From NCBI GenBank assembly GCA_964401685.1, contig CAYNZH010000025.1, positions 1-34,074 of the forward strand: DNA of 34,074 bases, in the 5' to 3' direction. Made by a program: the position numbers and the translations under genes. Numbering within the stretch: position 1 is the first letter of the stretch; every line of letters begins with the position of its first letter. The notes beneath the pieces were generated by a model that did not search any database, was not told where the DNA came from, and saw only the letters and a list, made by a program, of their open reading frames with translations. The DNA comes from DASRQK01 sp964401685 (GTDB taxonomy: Bacteria; Bacteroidota; Bacteroidia; Sphingobacteriales; Sphingobacteriaceae). Below, piece after piece: positions 1 through 6,584 of the stretch.

Positions 1-78
1 TTTGACGCATTCATGCAAATCATAATTTGTGGATTGTTCATAGTATCACAGTTGTTGTTCGGCAAGCAAACGGGTTAG
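1..78 (+). CDS. 3' end of a type A array membrane protein (partial)
   Basis: An open frame enters from the left edge and stops with TAG at 76-78, giving 25 residues. The C-terminus (FIVSQLLFGKQTG) resembles the C-terminus of the type A protein at 2004-2303 (FLVFPLLFGQLTS): about 8 of the last 21 residues are identical, and the DNA around the stop is also alike. I infer that it is the end of another paralog, so the tandem array continues to the left of the window. The peptide is hydrophobic, as a last membrane helix would be. Function unknown. The fragment is short, so the assignment rests on this similarity and on its position. Confidence 0.5.
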   Translation, partial: FDAFMQIIICGLFIVSQLLFGKQTG

Positions 79-97
79 TATTTTCATCCAACGACAG

Positions 98-127
98 TTT
101 GTACATTTAGAAGAATTGCTTAAATTG
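98..127 (+). promoter_or_regulatory. Possible promoter for the membrane-protein array
   Basis: TTTG at 98-101 is followed after 19 nt by TAAATTG at 121-127. The spacing matches Bacteroidota promoters, but the second element is one base short of the TAnnTTTG consensus. It lies 28 nt before the first complete array gene. Weak candidate. Confidence 0.25.
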
Positions 128-155
128 CAAAATTATAGCCACAAATCCAACCGAT

Positions 156-503
156 TTGAATAAACTAAATAAAATAGTTGTTTACTTATACACCCTCATA
201 TGCTCTTTGATGGTGCTTCTTCATTTATTTGGACCTTATGGAGGACCGCTATTTGTATGGCGGTATCTAGAAAGAGGGTTTTATACTGTTGAACTGTTTA
301 CTACATCTATTGAGTATCCGAGTTACGCTATAGTCGTTTTCTTAAACAAGCTGGCCGCTTTAGTTTTCTGGCTTTGCATACTGATTCCTTTGATCATTAT
401 TTTTACGAAACTTTCTCAAAAAATGAAATATGGTTTGATTAAGGTTTGTATGGCGGTGGCGATTATGATTGTATTCATCCCTAAAATCCTAAAACTGTTT
501 TAA
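156..503 (+). CDS. Type A small membrane protein of the tandem array
   Basis: The product is about 115 aa and very hydrophobic, with three probable membrane helices (about residues 7-26, 58-80 and 90-110) and short charged linkers. I recognise no family. The frame has no ATG: TTG at 156 is the first usable start, and an in-frame TAG lies upstream at 108-110, so the start is uncertain. A GFY motif after the first helix and the overall layout match the protein encoded at about 1935-2303. It lies 17 nt before the first complete type B gene, probably in one operon with it. The DNA is AT-rich compared with the housekeeping genes to the right. Confidence 0.6.
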   Translation: MNKLNKIVVYLYTLICSLMVLLHLFGPYGGPLFVWRYLERGFYTVELFTTSIEYPSYAIVVFLNKLAALVFWLCILIPLIIIFTKLSQKMKYGLIKVCMAVAIMIVFIPKILKLF

Positions 504-520
504 GGACAAACTGAATAAAT

Positions 521-976
521 ATGTACAGAAAAATTATCATGAACCTTCTAGTCGGACTCCTTCTACCGATTGCTTTAAAGATCAGGTGGCTTCCAAGTGT
601 TTATGATGCTGTCTTCAAGGGAGTTTATAAATATTATGATGTTAAAATCGACTCCTTAAACGAATTTCTATATTACGTATATGGCAAATCATATTTTCTG
701 GAATATCTAATACTCGTTGCTTTTTTTCTTTTGCCATTTCAGCTCATTAAAGACTATTTCCGCAGCAGGAAAATTAAGTTGACATTTATCCAAAAGTGGG
801 CGATTTTAACGGGTATTTTGATTTTGTGGGTGATATTGTGGCTGCCGTTAGGCCTGAACGCCGATAGCCTGAAGTATTTCTTCGTAACAATAGTTTTCGG
901 ATTTCTATTTGCGGGTCTGCTGTACCTTTGCATCGATCAATACGAAGAAAAAAACAAACGTCCCAAATTTTATTAA
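521..976 (+). CDS. Type B four-helix membrane protein (array copy 1)
   Basis: A 151-aa integral membrane protein of unknown function. Four helices are visible: about 5-22, 57-75 (ending in LLPFQLIKD), 91-112 and 119-141. Between helices 1 and 2 is a loop with RWLP, GVYKYYD and EFLYYVYG. The tail is polar (IDQYEEKNK). Every type B paralog in the window shares a G-x-Y-x-YYD loop motif. LPFQxIKD is intact in four of the five copies and degenerate in the one at 993. By the usual positive-inside reasoning both ends should be cytoplasmic. The first 99 nt after the ATG are about 92% identical to the copy at 2323, whereas the C-terminal half differs. No catalytic motif is visible. Confidence 0.7.
   Translation: MYRKIIMNLLVGLLLPIALKIRWLPSVYDAVFKGVYKYYDVKIDSLNEFLYYVYGKSYFLEYLILVAFFLLPFQLIKDYFRSRKIKLTFIQKWAILTGILILWVILWLPLGLNADSLKYFFVTIVFGFLFAGLLYLCIDQYEEKNKRPKFY
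524..622 (+). repeat. Direct repeat unit 1 (5' end of type B gene)
   Basis: This 99-nt segment starts at codon 2 of the gene at 521. It matches 2329-2427 at about 91 of 99 positions by my hand count. Downstream the two genes diverge quickly, which suggests recent duplication or gene conversion limited to the 5' end. Confidence 0.75.
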
Positions 977-992
977 CTATGACTACGAGATC

Positions 993-1505
993 ATGAAAAC
1001 ACGTATCATTTTAGGTAACCTGATGGTTTCATATATCTTGTTCCCGATGATCTACATACATCAATATCTCAAGAATCTGGTGACAGGACACTACCAGTAC
1101 TACGACGCTTATTTTGAGGCGTTGATTCCATATATAAAACAGATTTTCCAGGGATTTTTTATTTTCTCAATAATTTTTATTGTAGCCTCCTTAATTCCCC
1201 TGCAAATCCTTAAAATCAAGTGGTTATACCGCATTAAAAAGTATTATTTTGCGATTTCCGTTGTCTACTATTCAATCCTGAACTGTGTAATCGTCGTCAT
1301 TTCCGGTTGGGGGTTTTTACTTTTAAGTACAGCGAGCCCTTGGTATAGGGATATTCCATTTATAGTCATTGTTATTGGCTTTTCATTTTTAATCCAAACG
1401 GCCCTTTTCTTTCTAATAGACAAGCGTCAACATCCTGTCAGTGGTCACCGGGATTTTGGACTTGGGGCAAATAATACACAATTATGTACAGAAAAATTAT
1501 TGTAA
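993..1505 (+). CDS. Type B membrane protein, diverged (array copy 2)
   Basis: A 170-aa protein with four hydrophobic segments. It is the most diverged type B member: the loop reads GHYQYYDAYFEAL, the second-helix motif is degenerate (LIPLQILKI), and the end reads FFLIDKRQ. The C-terminal tail runs about 22 residues longer than in its paralogs and crosses the start of the next gene by 22 nt. I chose the ATG at 993 because it aligns with the MYRKI/MKTRI start of the paralogs; an in-frame start at 909 would overlap the previous gene. The unusual tail (HPVSGHRDFGLG and onward) may mean that the original stop was lost. Unknown function. Confidence 0.6.
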   Translation: MKTRIILGNLMVSYILFPMIYIHQYLKNLVTGHYQYYDAYFEALIPYIKQIFQGFFIFSIIFIVASLIPLQILKIKWLYRIKKYYFAISVVYYSILNCVIVVISGWGFLLLSTASPWYRDIPFIVIVIGFSFLIQTALFFLIDKRQHPVSGHRDFGLGANNTQLCTEKLL

Positions 1506-1930
1506 ATGGACTGGCTGCATTTCTGATTTTTCCGGTTATCAGCTCATTTAGATACTGGAAGAATATCGCAGAAGGCAATTATAGATATTACGACTCATAC
1601 ATTCATTCCTTTTCCGAATATATATACGTTGTTGTTTTGCGTCCAATGGTATACCCTTTGATTCCAATGTTTTTTTTGTTAACAGTTTTACTGCCTTTTC
1701 AACTTATTAAAGATCACTATTATAAGATAGGAAAGAGGCTTCCATATTATAAAAAAATACTGTTATTCAGCTTTATTGTCGGTTGTTTAATTATGTTTTG
1801 GGGACTTTTTAGCAATATTTGGATATTTCCCTATTATCAAAATTTGATTTATATAGTGTATGCGTTTGGATTTGGGATTATTTTTAGTACTTTGCTTTAT
1901 CTTCTGATTGACCGCTATGTCGAGAAATAA
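1484..1930 (+). CDS. Type B four-helix membrane protein (array copy 3)
   Basis: 148 aa, four predicted helices, start MYRKIIVNG. The first 17 nt are identical to the copy at 521. The loop carries GNYRYYDSY, the second helix ends in LLPFQLIKDHYY, and the C-terminal half contains WGLFSNIWIFP and LLYLLIDRYVEK. That C-terminal half is more like the copy at 2323 (WGTVSNIWMIP) than the copy at 521. The 5' end lies inside the 3' end of the preceding gene, so translational coupling is likely. Function not recognised. Confidence 0.68.
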   Translation: MYRKIIVNGLAAFLIFPVISSFRYWKNIAEGNYRYYDSYIHSFSEYIYVVVLRPMVYPLIPMFFLLTVLLPFQLIKDHYYKIGKRLPYYKKILLFSFIVGCLIMFWGLFSNIWIFPYYQNLIYIVYAFGFGIIFSTLLYLLIDRYVEK

Positions 1931-2003
1931 TTAAATTGCTCTGAAAGTTATATATTATATTTGCCTGATCGTATGTGTTTTACAGCTAGTTATTTGGCTT
2001 TTT

Positions 2004-2303
2004 ATGCCTTTCAGGGGTATAGGTGGGGTTTTCATGATGCTAACTGAAAGCGGATTTTATCTCAACTCTGCATCTGGTCGAAATTTCACCGTAGCAGAAT
2101 TTTTAGGAATGTCGGAGAGCACATTTACGGTGATTAACCGCATCATAGCGATTTTGTATTTTTCCGCGTTGATTTTTGTTGTATCATCTGTTTTCTTCTG
2201 GAGAAAAAGCAAAAAAAAATATTTATTGTCGCTTATTCTTACCATATTTACCTTGTGCATTTTCCTGGTGTTTCCGTTGTTATTCGGCCAGTTGACGAGT
2301 TAG
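2004..2303 (+). CDS. Type A small membrane protein, start uncertain
   Basis: From the first ATG the product is 99 aa. The same frame stays open upstream to the stop at 1932-1934 and encodes a further hydrophobic helix (ALKVIYYICLIVCVLQLVIW). That helix aligns with the first helix of the type A protein at 156, so the true product probably starts upstream at a non-ATG codon (CTG at 1941 or ATT at 1935 are possible) or has lost its start and is decaying. Later helices lie at about residues 46-64 and 73-92, counted from the ATG. Like the other type A gene it directly precedes a type B gene (19 nt). Function unknown. Confidence 0.5.
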   Translation: MPFRGIGGVFMMLTESGFYLNSASGRNFTVAEFLGMSESTFTVINRIIAILYFSALIFVVSSVFFWRKSKKKYLLSLILTIFTLCIFLVFPLLFGQLTS

Positions 2304-2322
2304 GAGAACATCGATATTAGCC

Positions 2323-2790
2323 ATGCAGTACAGAAAAATTATCATGAATCTTCTGGTCGGACTCCTTATACCGATTGCTTTAAAGATCAGATGGCTTCCG
2401 AATGTTTATGATGCTCTGTTCAAGGGAATTTATAAATATTACGACGTAAGGATTGACTCTTTGGGTGAGTTTTTACGATATGTTTATGGAAACTCGTACC
2501 CTATTGCGTATGTTTTATCTATAGCAATGCTGCTCTTACCATTTCAACTTATTAAAGACCATTATTCCTTACGGATGAAAGTGAGGATTTCTTTTTTACG
2601 AAAATGGATAATTTTATCAGCCATTGTAGCCGGATGGATTGCCTTATGGGGCACCGTGAGCAATATATGGATGATTCCCATTTTCCATAATGTGATATAT
2701 CTTGCCTTCGCAATCGCTTTCGGTTTTATATTTACGTCCTTATTGTATTTGACAGTGGATCAGTATGTTGAACGAGATAAAAAAGTATAA
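2323..2790 (+). CDS. Type B four-helix membrane protein (array copy 4, mosaic)
   Basis: 155 aa. The N-terminal third (YRKIIMNLLVGLL and the RWLPNVYDALFKG loop) is nearly identical to the copy at 521 in both protein and DNA. The C-terminal half (SNIWMIP, GFIFTSLLYLTVDQYVE) is closer to the copy at 1484. This mosaic pattern points to recombination between array members. Helices at about 6-23, 58-77, 93-113 and 123-144; the LLPFQLIKD motif is intact. Unknown function. Confidence 0.7.
   Translation: MQYRKIIMNLLVGLLIPIALKIRWLPNVYDALFKGIYKYYDVRIDSLGEFLRYVYGNSYPIAYVLSIAMLLLPFQLIKDHYSLRMKVRISFLRKWIILSAIVAGWIALWGTVSNIWMIPIFHNVIYLAFAIAFGFIFTSLLYLTVDQYVERDKKV
2329..2427 (+). repeat. Direct repeat unit 2 (5' end of type B gene)
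   Basis: Partner of 524-622, with about 91 of 99 identical positions. The copies are about 1.8 kb apart and in direct orientation, so recombination between them could delete or duplicate an A/B cassette. Confidence 0.75.
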
Positions 2791-2821
2791 TTTTCCCATA
2801 CCTCGGATAATAGTTTAAACT

Positions 2822-3289
2822 ATGCTATACAAGAAGCTATTCGGGAATATCCTAATTACACTATGCTCGCCAATATTTTTCGCTATGCGTTGGTGGCCGG
2901 AAACCTTTAATGCATTCTTTTATGGACGATATGAGTATTATGACTTTAACATACATACCTTAGAAGAGTTCTTGTTCTATGTATATGTCGAGCATTATTT
3001 CGTGATCGCGCTTCTTGCTCTGCTTTTCGTTTTCCTGCCCTTTCAAGTCATCAAAGATATTTTTTCCAGACGGAGAAAATCTTTGACTCTCTTTCACAAA
3101 GGGCTTATATTGAGCAGCATATTATTGCTCATCTTGGCTTTATACGGTACTTTTAATGCTTTTTGGGCAAGACCTTGGAAGGAAATCGTGGGCTATTTAC
3201 TTTCCGCCTTCGCCCTTGGGTTTATTTTCAGCTACCTGTTGTACTGGGTAGTCGATAGAAACATTCCGACGCAAAAAAGCCGCCGCTAA
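2822..3289 (+). CDS. Type B four-helix membrane protein (array copy 5, last)
   Basis: 155 aa and the last gene of the array. It has the family marks: RWWPETFNAFFYGRYEYYD, EFLFYVYVEHY, FLPFQVIKD and GFIFSYLLYWVVDR. The basic tail (IPTQKSRR) is probably cytoplasmic. The DNA is clearly diverged from the other copies. The stop codon lies inside the loop of the terminator hairpin at 3275-3302, so this is likely the end of the operon. No known domain. Confidence 0.68.
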   Translation: MLYKKLFGNILITLCSPIFFAMRWWPETFNAFFYGRYEYYDFNIHTLEEFLFYVYVEHYFVIALLALLFVFLPFQVIKDIFSRRRKSLTLFHKGLILSSILLLILALYGTFNAFWARPWKEIVGYLLSAFALGFIFSYLLYWVVDRNIPTQKSRR

Positions 3290-3302
3290 CGCGATGGCTT
3301 TT
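3275..3302. terminator. Bidirectional terminator between convergent operons
   Basis: AAAAGCC (3275-3281) pairs with GGCTTTT (3296-3302), with an inner CGC/GCG pairing possible. T-runs follow on both strands (TTTTAATTTTT on plus, TTTTTT on minus). It separates the membrane array from the PepSY-like genes. Confidence 0.7.
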
Positions 3303-3336
3303 AATTTTTACAGTGATCAGAACCACCCCGGAGTGC

Positions 3337-3789
3337 TTAGTCTATCCTGATAAAATCCCCCGACTTGGAAAATTTCAGATCCAAGCTGTTCGAAAGTTCA
3401 ACTTCCTGGTGGGCGTCGTCAATTTCCCAAGAAATGACAACCTGCTCAGCATAATTTGCGCGAACATAAGTCAATATTTTTGCGGGAACTACACTGTCTG
3501 GCAAGCCTTCCTGGCGATTGCTTTTGACACTTTTAATATCTCCGTTGCGTTTAAATTCGAGTTCGAATCCATCCTGGAGATAAACATCGTAATTTTTAGA
3601 AAAGCCGTCCACATCTTTCACGACCTGGATCACCGGAACGCTCTGAAAGTGAGTATCCAGGTAGTCCTGCGCTTTTGCTGGAAGGGCGGATTTGTCGATG
3701 ATCGACTCCTTATCGCAGGAACCCAAAGTCAACATAGAGACCGCAAGAACCATTACGGCCACAATTCTGCTATTAATCATTTTTTTCAT
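3337..3789 (-). CDS. PepSY-like lipoprotein
   Basis: 150 aa. The N-terminus is a lipoprotein signal (MKKMINSRIVAV, then a hydrophobic stretch and a lipobox-like LTLGSC at about 20-25), so the mature protein should be an envelope lipoprotein starting at Cys25. The rest contains two repeats of the Bacteroidota PepSY-like fold (formerly DUF2874, called 'putative beta-lactamase-inhibitor-like'): YDVYLQDGFELEFKRNGDIKSV and VELSNSLDLKFSKSGDF. These proteins are small, exported and poorly characterised; the beta-lactamase-inhibitor name rests only on fold similarity. It follows a second family member by 20 nt and is last in a minus-strand operon. Confidence 0.75.
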   Translation of the reverse strand: MKKMINSRIVAVMVLAVSMLTLGSCDKESIIDKSALPAKAQDYLDTHFQSVPVIQVVKDVDGFSKNYDVYLQDGFELEFKRNGDIKSVKSNRQEGLPDSVVPAKILTYVRANYAEQVVISWEIDDAHQEVELSNSLDLKFSKSGDFIRID

Positions 3790-3809
3790 CTGTTCTTAAT
3801 TTTTAATTT

Positions 3810-4262
3810 CTACCAAATAAACCCTTCTACCTGTTGACCCGAACTATCCACTACAATGTCCAGCTCCTTCGTCCAATTTTTTAGTTCCAACTTGAAATAC
3901 ACTTGCTCTCCCTGAGTCAGCTTGTCTACTTCGGAAATCCTATATCCTCGGTAAGCATTTTTCACTTCCTGCCGGATCTGTTCCGGAAGATCTCTCACAC
4001 GTAATTCCTGCTTATGCCTGATGATCTCACCCTGACTGTTGAAAATAGCCAGATGATCCAAGCGGCCAACTTCGAATTCGACTTCATAATTCGAGTTTTC
4101 CTGCTCCCAATCTATATCTGAGGCTTGAGGAAATTGTTTATTAAAACTGTTAACGACGGCCGAAGGAACCTGGTTGCTTCTAAGATCCTGTGCTGAAACA
4201 GCGAAGGTGGTGCCAAAAAACAGTAGACCGACTACGATTAAACTATATAATACCTTTTTCAT
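3810..4262 (-). CDS. Exported PepSY-like protein
   Basis: 150 aa, the same length as its downstream partner. I chose the ATG at 4262 because MKKVLYSLIVV begins a clear signal peptide with a probable cleavage after AVSAQ (about residue 25); a longer frame to 4310 would put charged and hydrophobic extra residues before it. The body has the PepSY-like pattern: VPSAVVNSFNKQFPQASDIDWEQ, NYEVEFE, a second repeat with YFKLELKNWTKELDIVVDSSGQ, and a C-terminal W. No lipobox cysteine, so it is probably periplasmic. The pair looks like an old tandem duplication. Function unknown. Confidence 0.75.
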   Translation of the reverse strand: MKKVLYSLIVVGLLFFGTTFAVSAQDLRSNQVPSAVVNSFNKQFPQASDIDWEQENSNYEVEFEVGRLDHLAIFNSQGEIIRHKQELRVRDLPEQIRQEVKNAYRGYRISEVDKLTQGEQVYFKLELKNWTKELDIVVDSSGQQVEGFIW

Positions 4263-4319
4263 ACCATTTTTTATTTTGATTAACACAAAAATCAAACCGA
4301 AATATGGCACGGTCAGGAA

Positions 4320-4715
4320 TCACTCAAACCAATCGTCTTTGAGGTCATCAATCTCTCGTCGATCTTTTTTAGTGGGCCTACCCGCTCCTCGATCTCGCTT
4401 CAGAATTGGCGCATGATGAATACTTTTGAACTTGAAAGTATCTTCCTCAGGGGTTTGATCCTCGTAGTGTAAGACCGCAGTTTTGGCATCACTCCGCTTT
4501 TCCAACAAGGCCAACACCTTGATCACCTTACGCTCTATGCCTTTTTGAATCTGAAAAACATCACCGACTTTCACCTCATAAGAAGGCTTAACGTTTTGAC
4601 CATTTAGCTTTACTTTTCCAGCCTTACATGCCTCTGTCGCAAGCGTTCTGGTTTTGAAAATACGAATAGCCCAAAGGTACTTATCGATACGCAATTTTTC
4701 TATCGCTGCTGCCAT
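4320..4715 (-). CDS. S4-domain RNA-binding protein (Hsp15/HslR-like)
   Basis: 131 aa. An S4 domain occupies about residues 7-65 (RIDKYLWAIRIFKTRTLATEACKAGKVKLNGQ, split here only for reading), with the usual KxGxVxVNG-type core. It is followed by a basic tail rich in Lys/Arg (KRDRGAGRPTKKDRREID). The size and layout match the Hsp15 family, which in E. coli recycles free 50S subunits that carry nascent chains. That role is inferred here by family only. It is first of three minus-strand genes (57 nt before the PepSY-like pair) and divergent from dapD with 53 nt between. Confidence 0.85.
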   Translation of the reverse strand: MAAAIEKLRIDKYLWAIRIFKTRTLATEACKAGKVKLNGQNVKPSYEVKVGDVFQIQKGIERKVIKVLALLEKRSDAKTAVLHYEDQTPEEDTFKFKSIHHAPILKRDRGAGRPTKKDRREIDDLKDDWFE

Positions 4716-4740
4716 AATACAAACCTAACAATAATTTAAG

Positions 4741-4748
4741 TAAATTTG
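4741..4748 (+). promoter_or_regulatory. Candidate -7 element for dapD
   Basis: TAAATTTG is a perfect TAnnTTTG match 20 nt before the dapD ATG. I see no good TTG element 19 nt upstream, so the call is moderate. Confidence 0.4.
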
Positions 4749-4768
4749 CCTAACATAAAATCACAGCT

Positions 4769-5434
4769 ATGGAGAATATGAAAAAACTTGTTGAGGACGC
4801 ATGGGAAAACCGTCTCTTCCTCGAGTATAAAGAATACCAAGATGCAATTGAGACGGTTATCCAGAGGTTGGATGAGGGAACCCTGCGGGTCGCGGAGCCA
4901 ATCGGGACGCGTTGGCATGTCAATGAATGGATCAAGAAAGCGGTTATTCTGTACTTTCCACTGAGGAAAATGAACGTCGAAAAAGTCGGACCGTTTGTTT
5001 TTCATGATAAGATGAATCTCAAAACTAATTACAAAGAATTGGGTGTGCGGGTCGTTCCGCATGGAATCGCCCGATACGGCGCGTTTCTCGGGAACGGAGT
5101 GATCATGATGCCGTCTTATGTCAATATAGGCGCCTATGTGGATGAAGGTACTATGGTTGACACTTGGGCGACCGTCGGGTCCTGTGCACAAATAGGTAAA
5201 AANNNNNNNNNNNNNNNNNNNNNNNNNNNNNNNNNNNNNNNNNNNNNNNNNNNNNNNNNNNNNNNNNNNNNNNNNNNNNNNNNNNNNNNNNNNNNNNNNN
5301 NNACGTATACCAAAGAATTTCCTGCTGGAAACTACCAGGTCCCTTGCGCCCTGATCATCGGGAAACGCAAAGAATCGACGGACAAAAAAACCTCGTTGAA
5401 CGATGCGCTGAGAACTCATCAGGTAGCGGTGTAA
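4769..5434 (+). CDS. dapD: 2,3,4,5-tetrahydropyridine-2,6-dicarboxylate N-succinyltransferase
   Basis: DapD succinylates tetrahydrodipicolinate in the succinylase branch of the lysine/meso-diaminopimelate pathway. Visible family signatures: RTA/RVAEPIG..WHVNEWIKKAVILYFPLRKM, GVRVVPHGIARYG, VNIGAYVDEGTMVDTWATVGSCAQIGK (left-handed beta-helix repeats) and the C-terminal VPCALIIGKRKESTDKKTSLNDALR. The 100-N run at 5203-5302 removes the middle of the beta-helix. Bacteroidota DapD proteins are about 270 aa, whereas this reading gives 221, so the gap is probably about 150 nt too short. The frame is consistent on both sides. The YrdC-like gene follows after 10 nt, so co-transcription is likely. Confidence 0.95.
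   Translation: MENMKKLVEDAWENRLFLEYKEYQDAIETVIQRLDEGTLRVAEPIGTRWHVNEWIKKAVILYFPLRKMNVEKVGPFVFHDKMNLKTNYKELGVRVVPHGIARYGAFLGNGVIMMPSYVNIGAYVDEGTMVDTWATVGSCAQIGKXXXXXXXXXXXXXXXXXXXXXXXXXXXXXXXXXXTYTKEFPAGNYQVPCALIIGKRKESTDKKTSLNDALRTHQVAV
5203..5302. other. Assembly gap (100 N) in dapD
   Basis: A run of exactly 100 N. From the usual DapD length, about 84 codons should lie where about 34 are shown, so the true gap is near 250 nt. Confidence 0.9.
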
Positions 5435-5444
5435 AACCTTGGGC

Positions 5445-6023
5445 ATGAAAGACAATTTCGACAGAAAAGATTTAGAAGCCGCTTTGGAAACGCTGAGAAA
5501 GGGTGGAACGATCGTCTATCCCACGGACACGATCTGGGGAATTGGGGGTGACGCAACCAATGCGGAAGTAGTTTCCCGAATTTATCAGATAAAAAAAAGG
5601 GATGACCGAAAAAGTATGATCATCTTGCTCGAAAATGAAAATCAGCTTCAGAGCTATGTGCAAAATGTCCCGGATATAGCTTATGATTTGATAGAATTTA
5701 GTGAAAGGCCGCTCACTATTGTTTTTGATGGGGCGAAAAACCTCCCAGCCAACCTTGTGGGTGAAGATTCCACCATTGGAATTCGCATTGTGAAACATCC
5801 GTTCTGTAAGGCGTTGATCCAGAAATTCCGCAAACCAATCGTATCGACTTCGGCAAATCTGAGTGGCAATCCCAGTCCCGCCAAGTTCGACGACATCGAC
5901 GGAGAAATACTGGATCAAGCCGATTATACGGTCCAATTTGGCCAAGATTCTGCCGAAGAGGGACGGCCCTCAGTGATTATGCGCCTGGCAAATGACGGCA
6001 GCTTTGAATTCCTGAGAAAATAA
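5445..6023 (+). CDS. L-threonylcarbamoyladenylate synthase (Sua5/YciO/YrdC family)
   Basis: 192 aa. This family makes threonylcarbamoyl-AMP from threonine, bicarbonate and ATP, the first step of the t6A37 modification of ANN-decoding tRNAs. Signatures: KGGTIVYPTDTIWGIGGDA near the N-terminus, IYQIKKRDDRKSMIIL (the KxR nucleotide-binding element), RPLTIVF, IGIRIVKHPF and the ligand-binding STSANLSGNPSP. The length fits the short TsaC/YrdC form, with no C-terminal Sua5 domain. I preferred the ATG at 5445 to a TTG six bases upstream. It follows dapD by 10 nt. Confidence 0.9.
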   Translation: MKDNFDRKDLEAALETLRKGGTIVYPTDTIWGIGGDATNAEVVSRIYQIKKRDDRKSMIILLENENQLQSYVQNVPDIAYDLIEFSERPLTIVFDGAKNLPANLVGEDSTIGIRIVKHPFCKALIQKFRKPIVSTSANLSGNPSPAKFDDIDGEILDQADYTVQFGQDSAEEGRPSVIMRLANDGSFEFLRK

Positions 6024-6049
6024 CTTTTAAATTTCACCTTTTTTATCAT

Positions 6050-6057
6050 TAAATTTG
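6050..6057 (+). promoter_or_regulatory. Candidate -7 element upstream of the DUF4920 gene
   Basis: TAAATTTG matches TAnnTTTG exactly and lies 25 nt before the ATG at 6083. No clear -33 TTG at the ideal spacing. Confidence 0.4.
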
Positions 6058-6082
6058 ATCCGTGTTATTAAATTGAATTCTT

Positions 6083-6562
6083 ATGAAAAAACTATTTGCA
6101 ATTTGTGTCGCTGCTCTGGTATTTAGCGTGACTGCGAATGCCCAAGAACAAATTCCGTCGGCCAAAGCCGGCGTTCAATACGGCAAAGCGATCTCTGATA
6201 AGGGCGGAATAACAGTCAAAGCACTGGAGGAAAAATTCAAATCCGACTCCGTGTACACCGGAAAAATCACAGGCGAAGTCGTCGAAGTATGCGAGAAGAA
6301 GGGTTGTTTCATTCGCTTGAAGAGAGAAGGATCAGATGAACATGTCATGGTTCGGTTCACCGACTATGGCTATTTTATGCCTCAGGATATCGTCGGTAAA
6401 ACCATCGTTTTGGAGGGCCAGGCCAAAATGAAAGAAACTTCTGTTGCTTGGTTGAAGCACTACGCAGAGGACGCAGGCAAATCTGCTGAGGAAATCGCCA
6501 AGATCACTGAACCCAAAGTAGATATAGAAATCATAGCCGACGGAGTCGTCGTCCTCAGATAG
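6083..6562 (+). CDS. DUF4920 domain exported protein
   Basis: 159 aa. A signal peptide (MKKLFAICVAALVFSVTANAQ, cleavage near residue 20-21) is followed by a DUF4920 domain over about residues 45-125. The family hallmark is VVEVCEKKGCF (Cys70 and Cys75; most members have GCW where this one has GCF), then VRFTDYGYFMPQDIVGKTIVLEGQA. The domain is common in Bacteroidota periplasmic proteins; its biochemical role is unknown, and the two cysteines could bind metal or form a disulphide (inference). It is followed by folP after 22 nt and may be co-transcribed with it. Confidence 0.85.
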   Translation: MKKLFAICVAALVFSVTANAQEQIPSAKAGVQYGKAISDKGGITVKALEEKFKSDSVYTGKITGEVVEVCEKKGCFIRLKREGSDEHVMVRFTDYGYFMPQDIVGKTIVLEGQAKMKETSVAWLKHYAEDAGKSAEEIAKITEPKVDIEIIADGVVVLR

Positions 6563-6584
6563 GTTTCATCAGCTGAACTTTAGT

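Noticed and set aside
3313..3837. 174-codon plus-strand open frame opposite the PepSY-like gene
   Set aside because: Composition and sequence are those of a shadow frame. The minus-strand gene has a lipobox signal peptide and a recognisable domain.
4720..4727. TAGGTTTG (minus) as a promoter for the S4-domain gene
   Set aside because: Exact -7 match, but only 4 nt before the ATG and without a -33 element; it would give a leaderless mRNA.
5439..5444. TTG start for the YrdC-like gene
   Set aside because: An ATG follows two codons later, and nothing in the family requires the extra residues.
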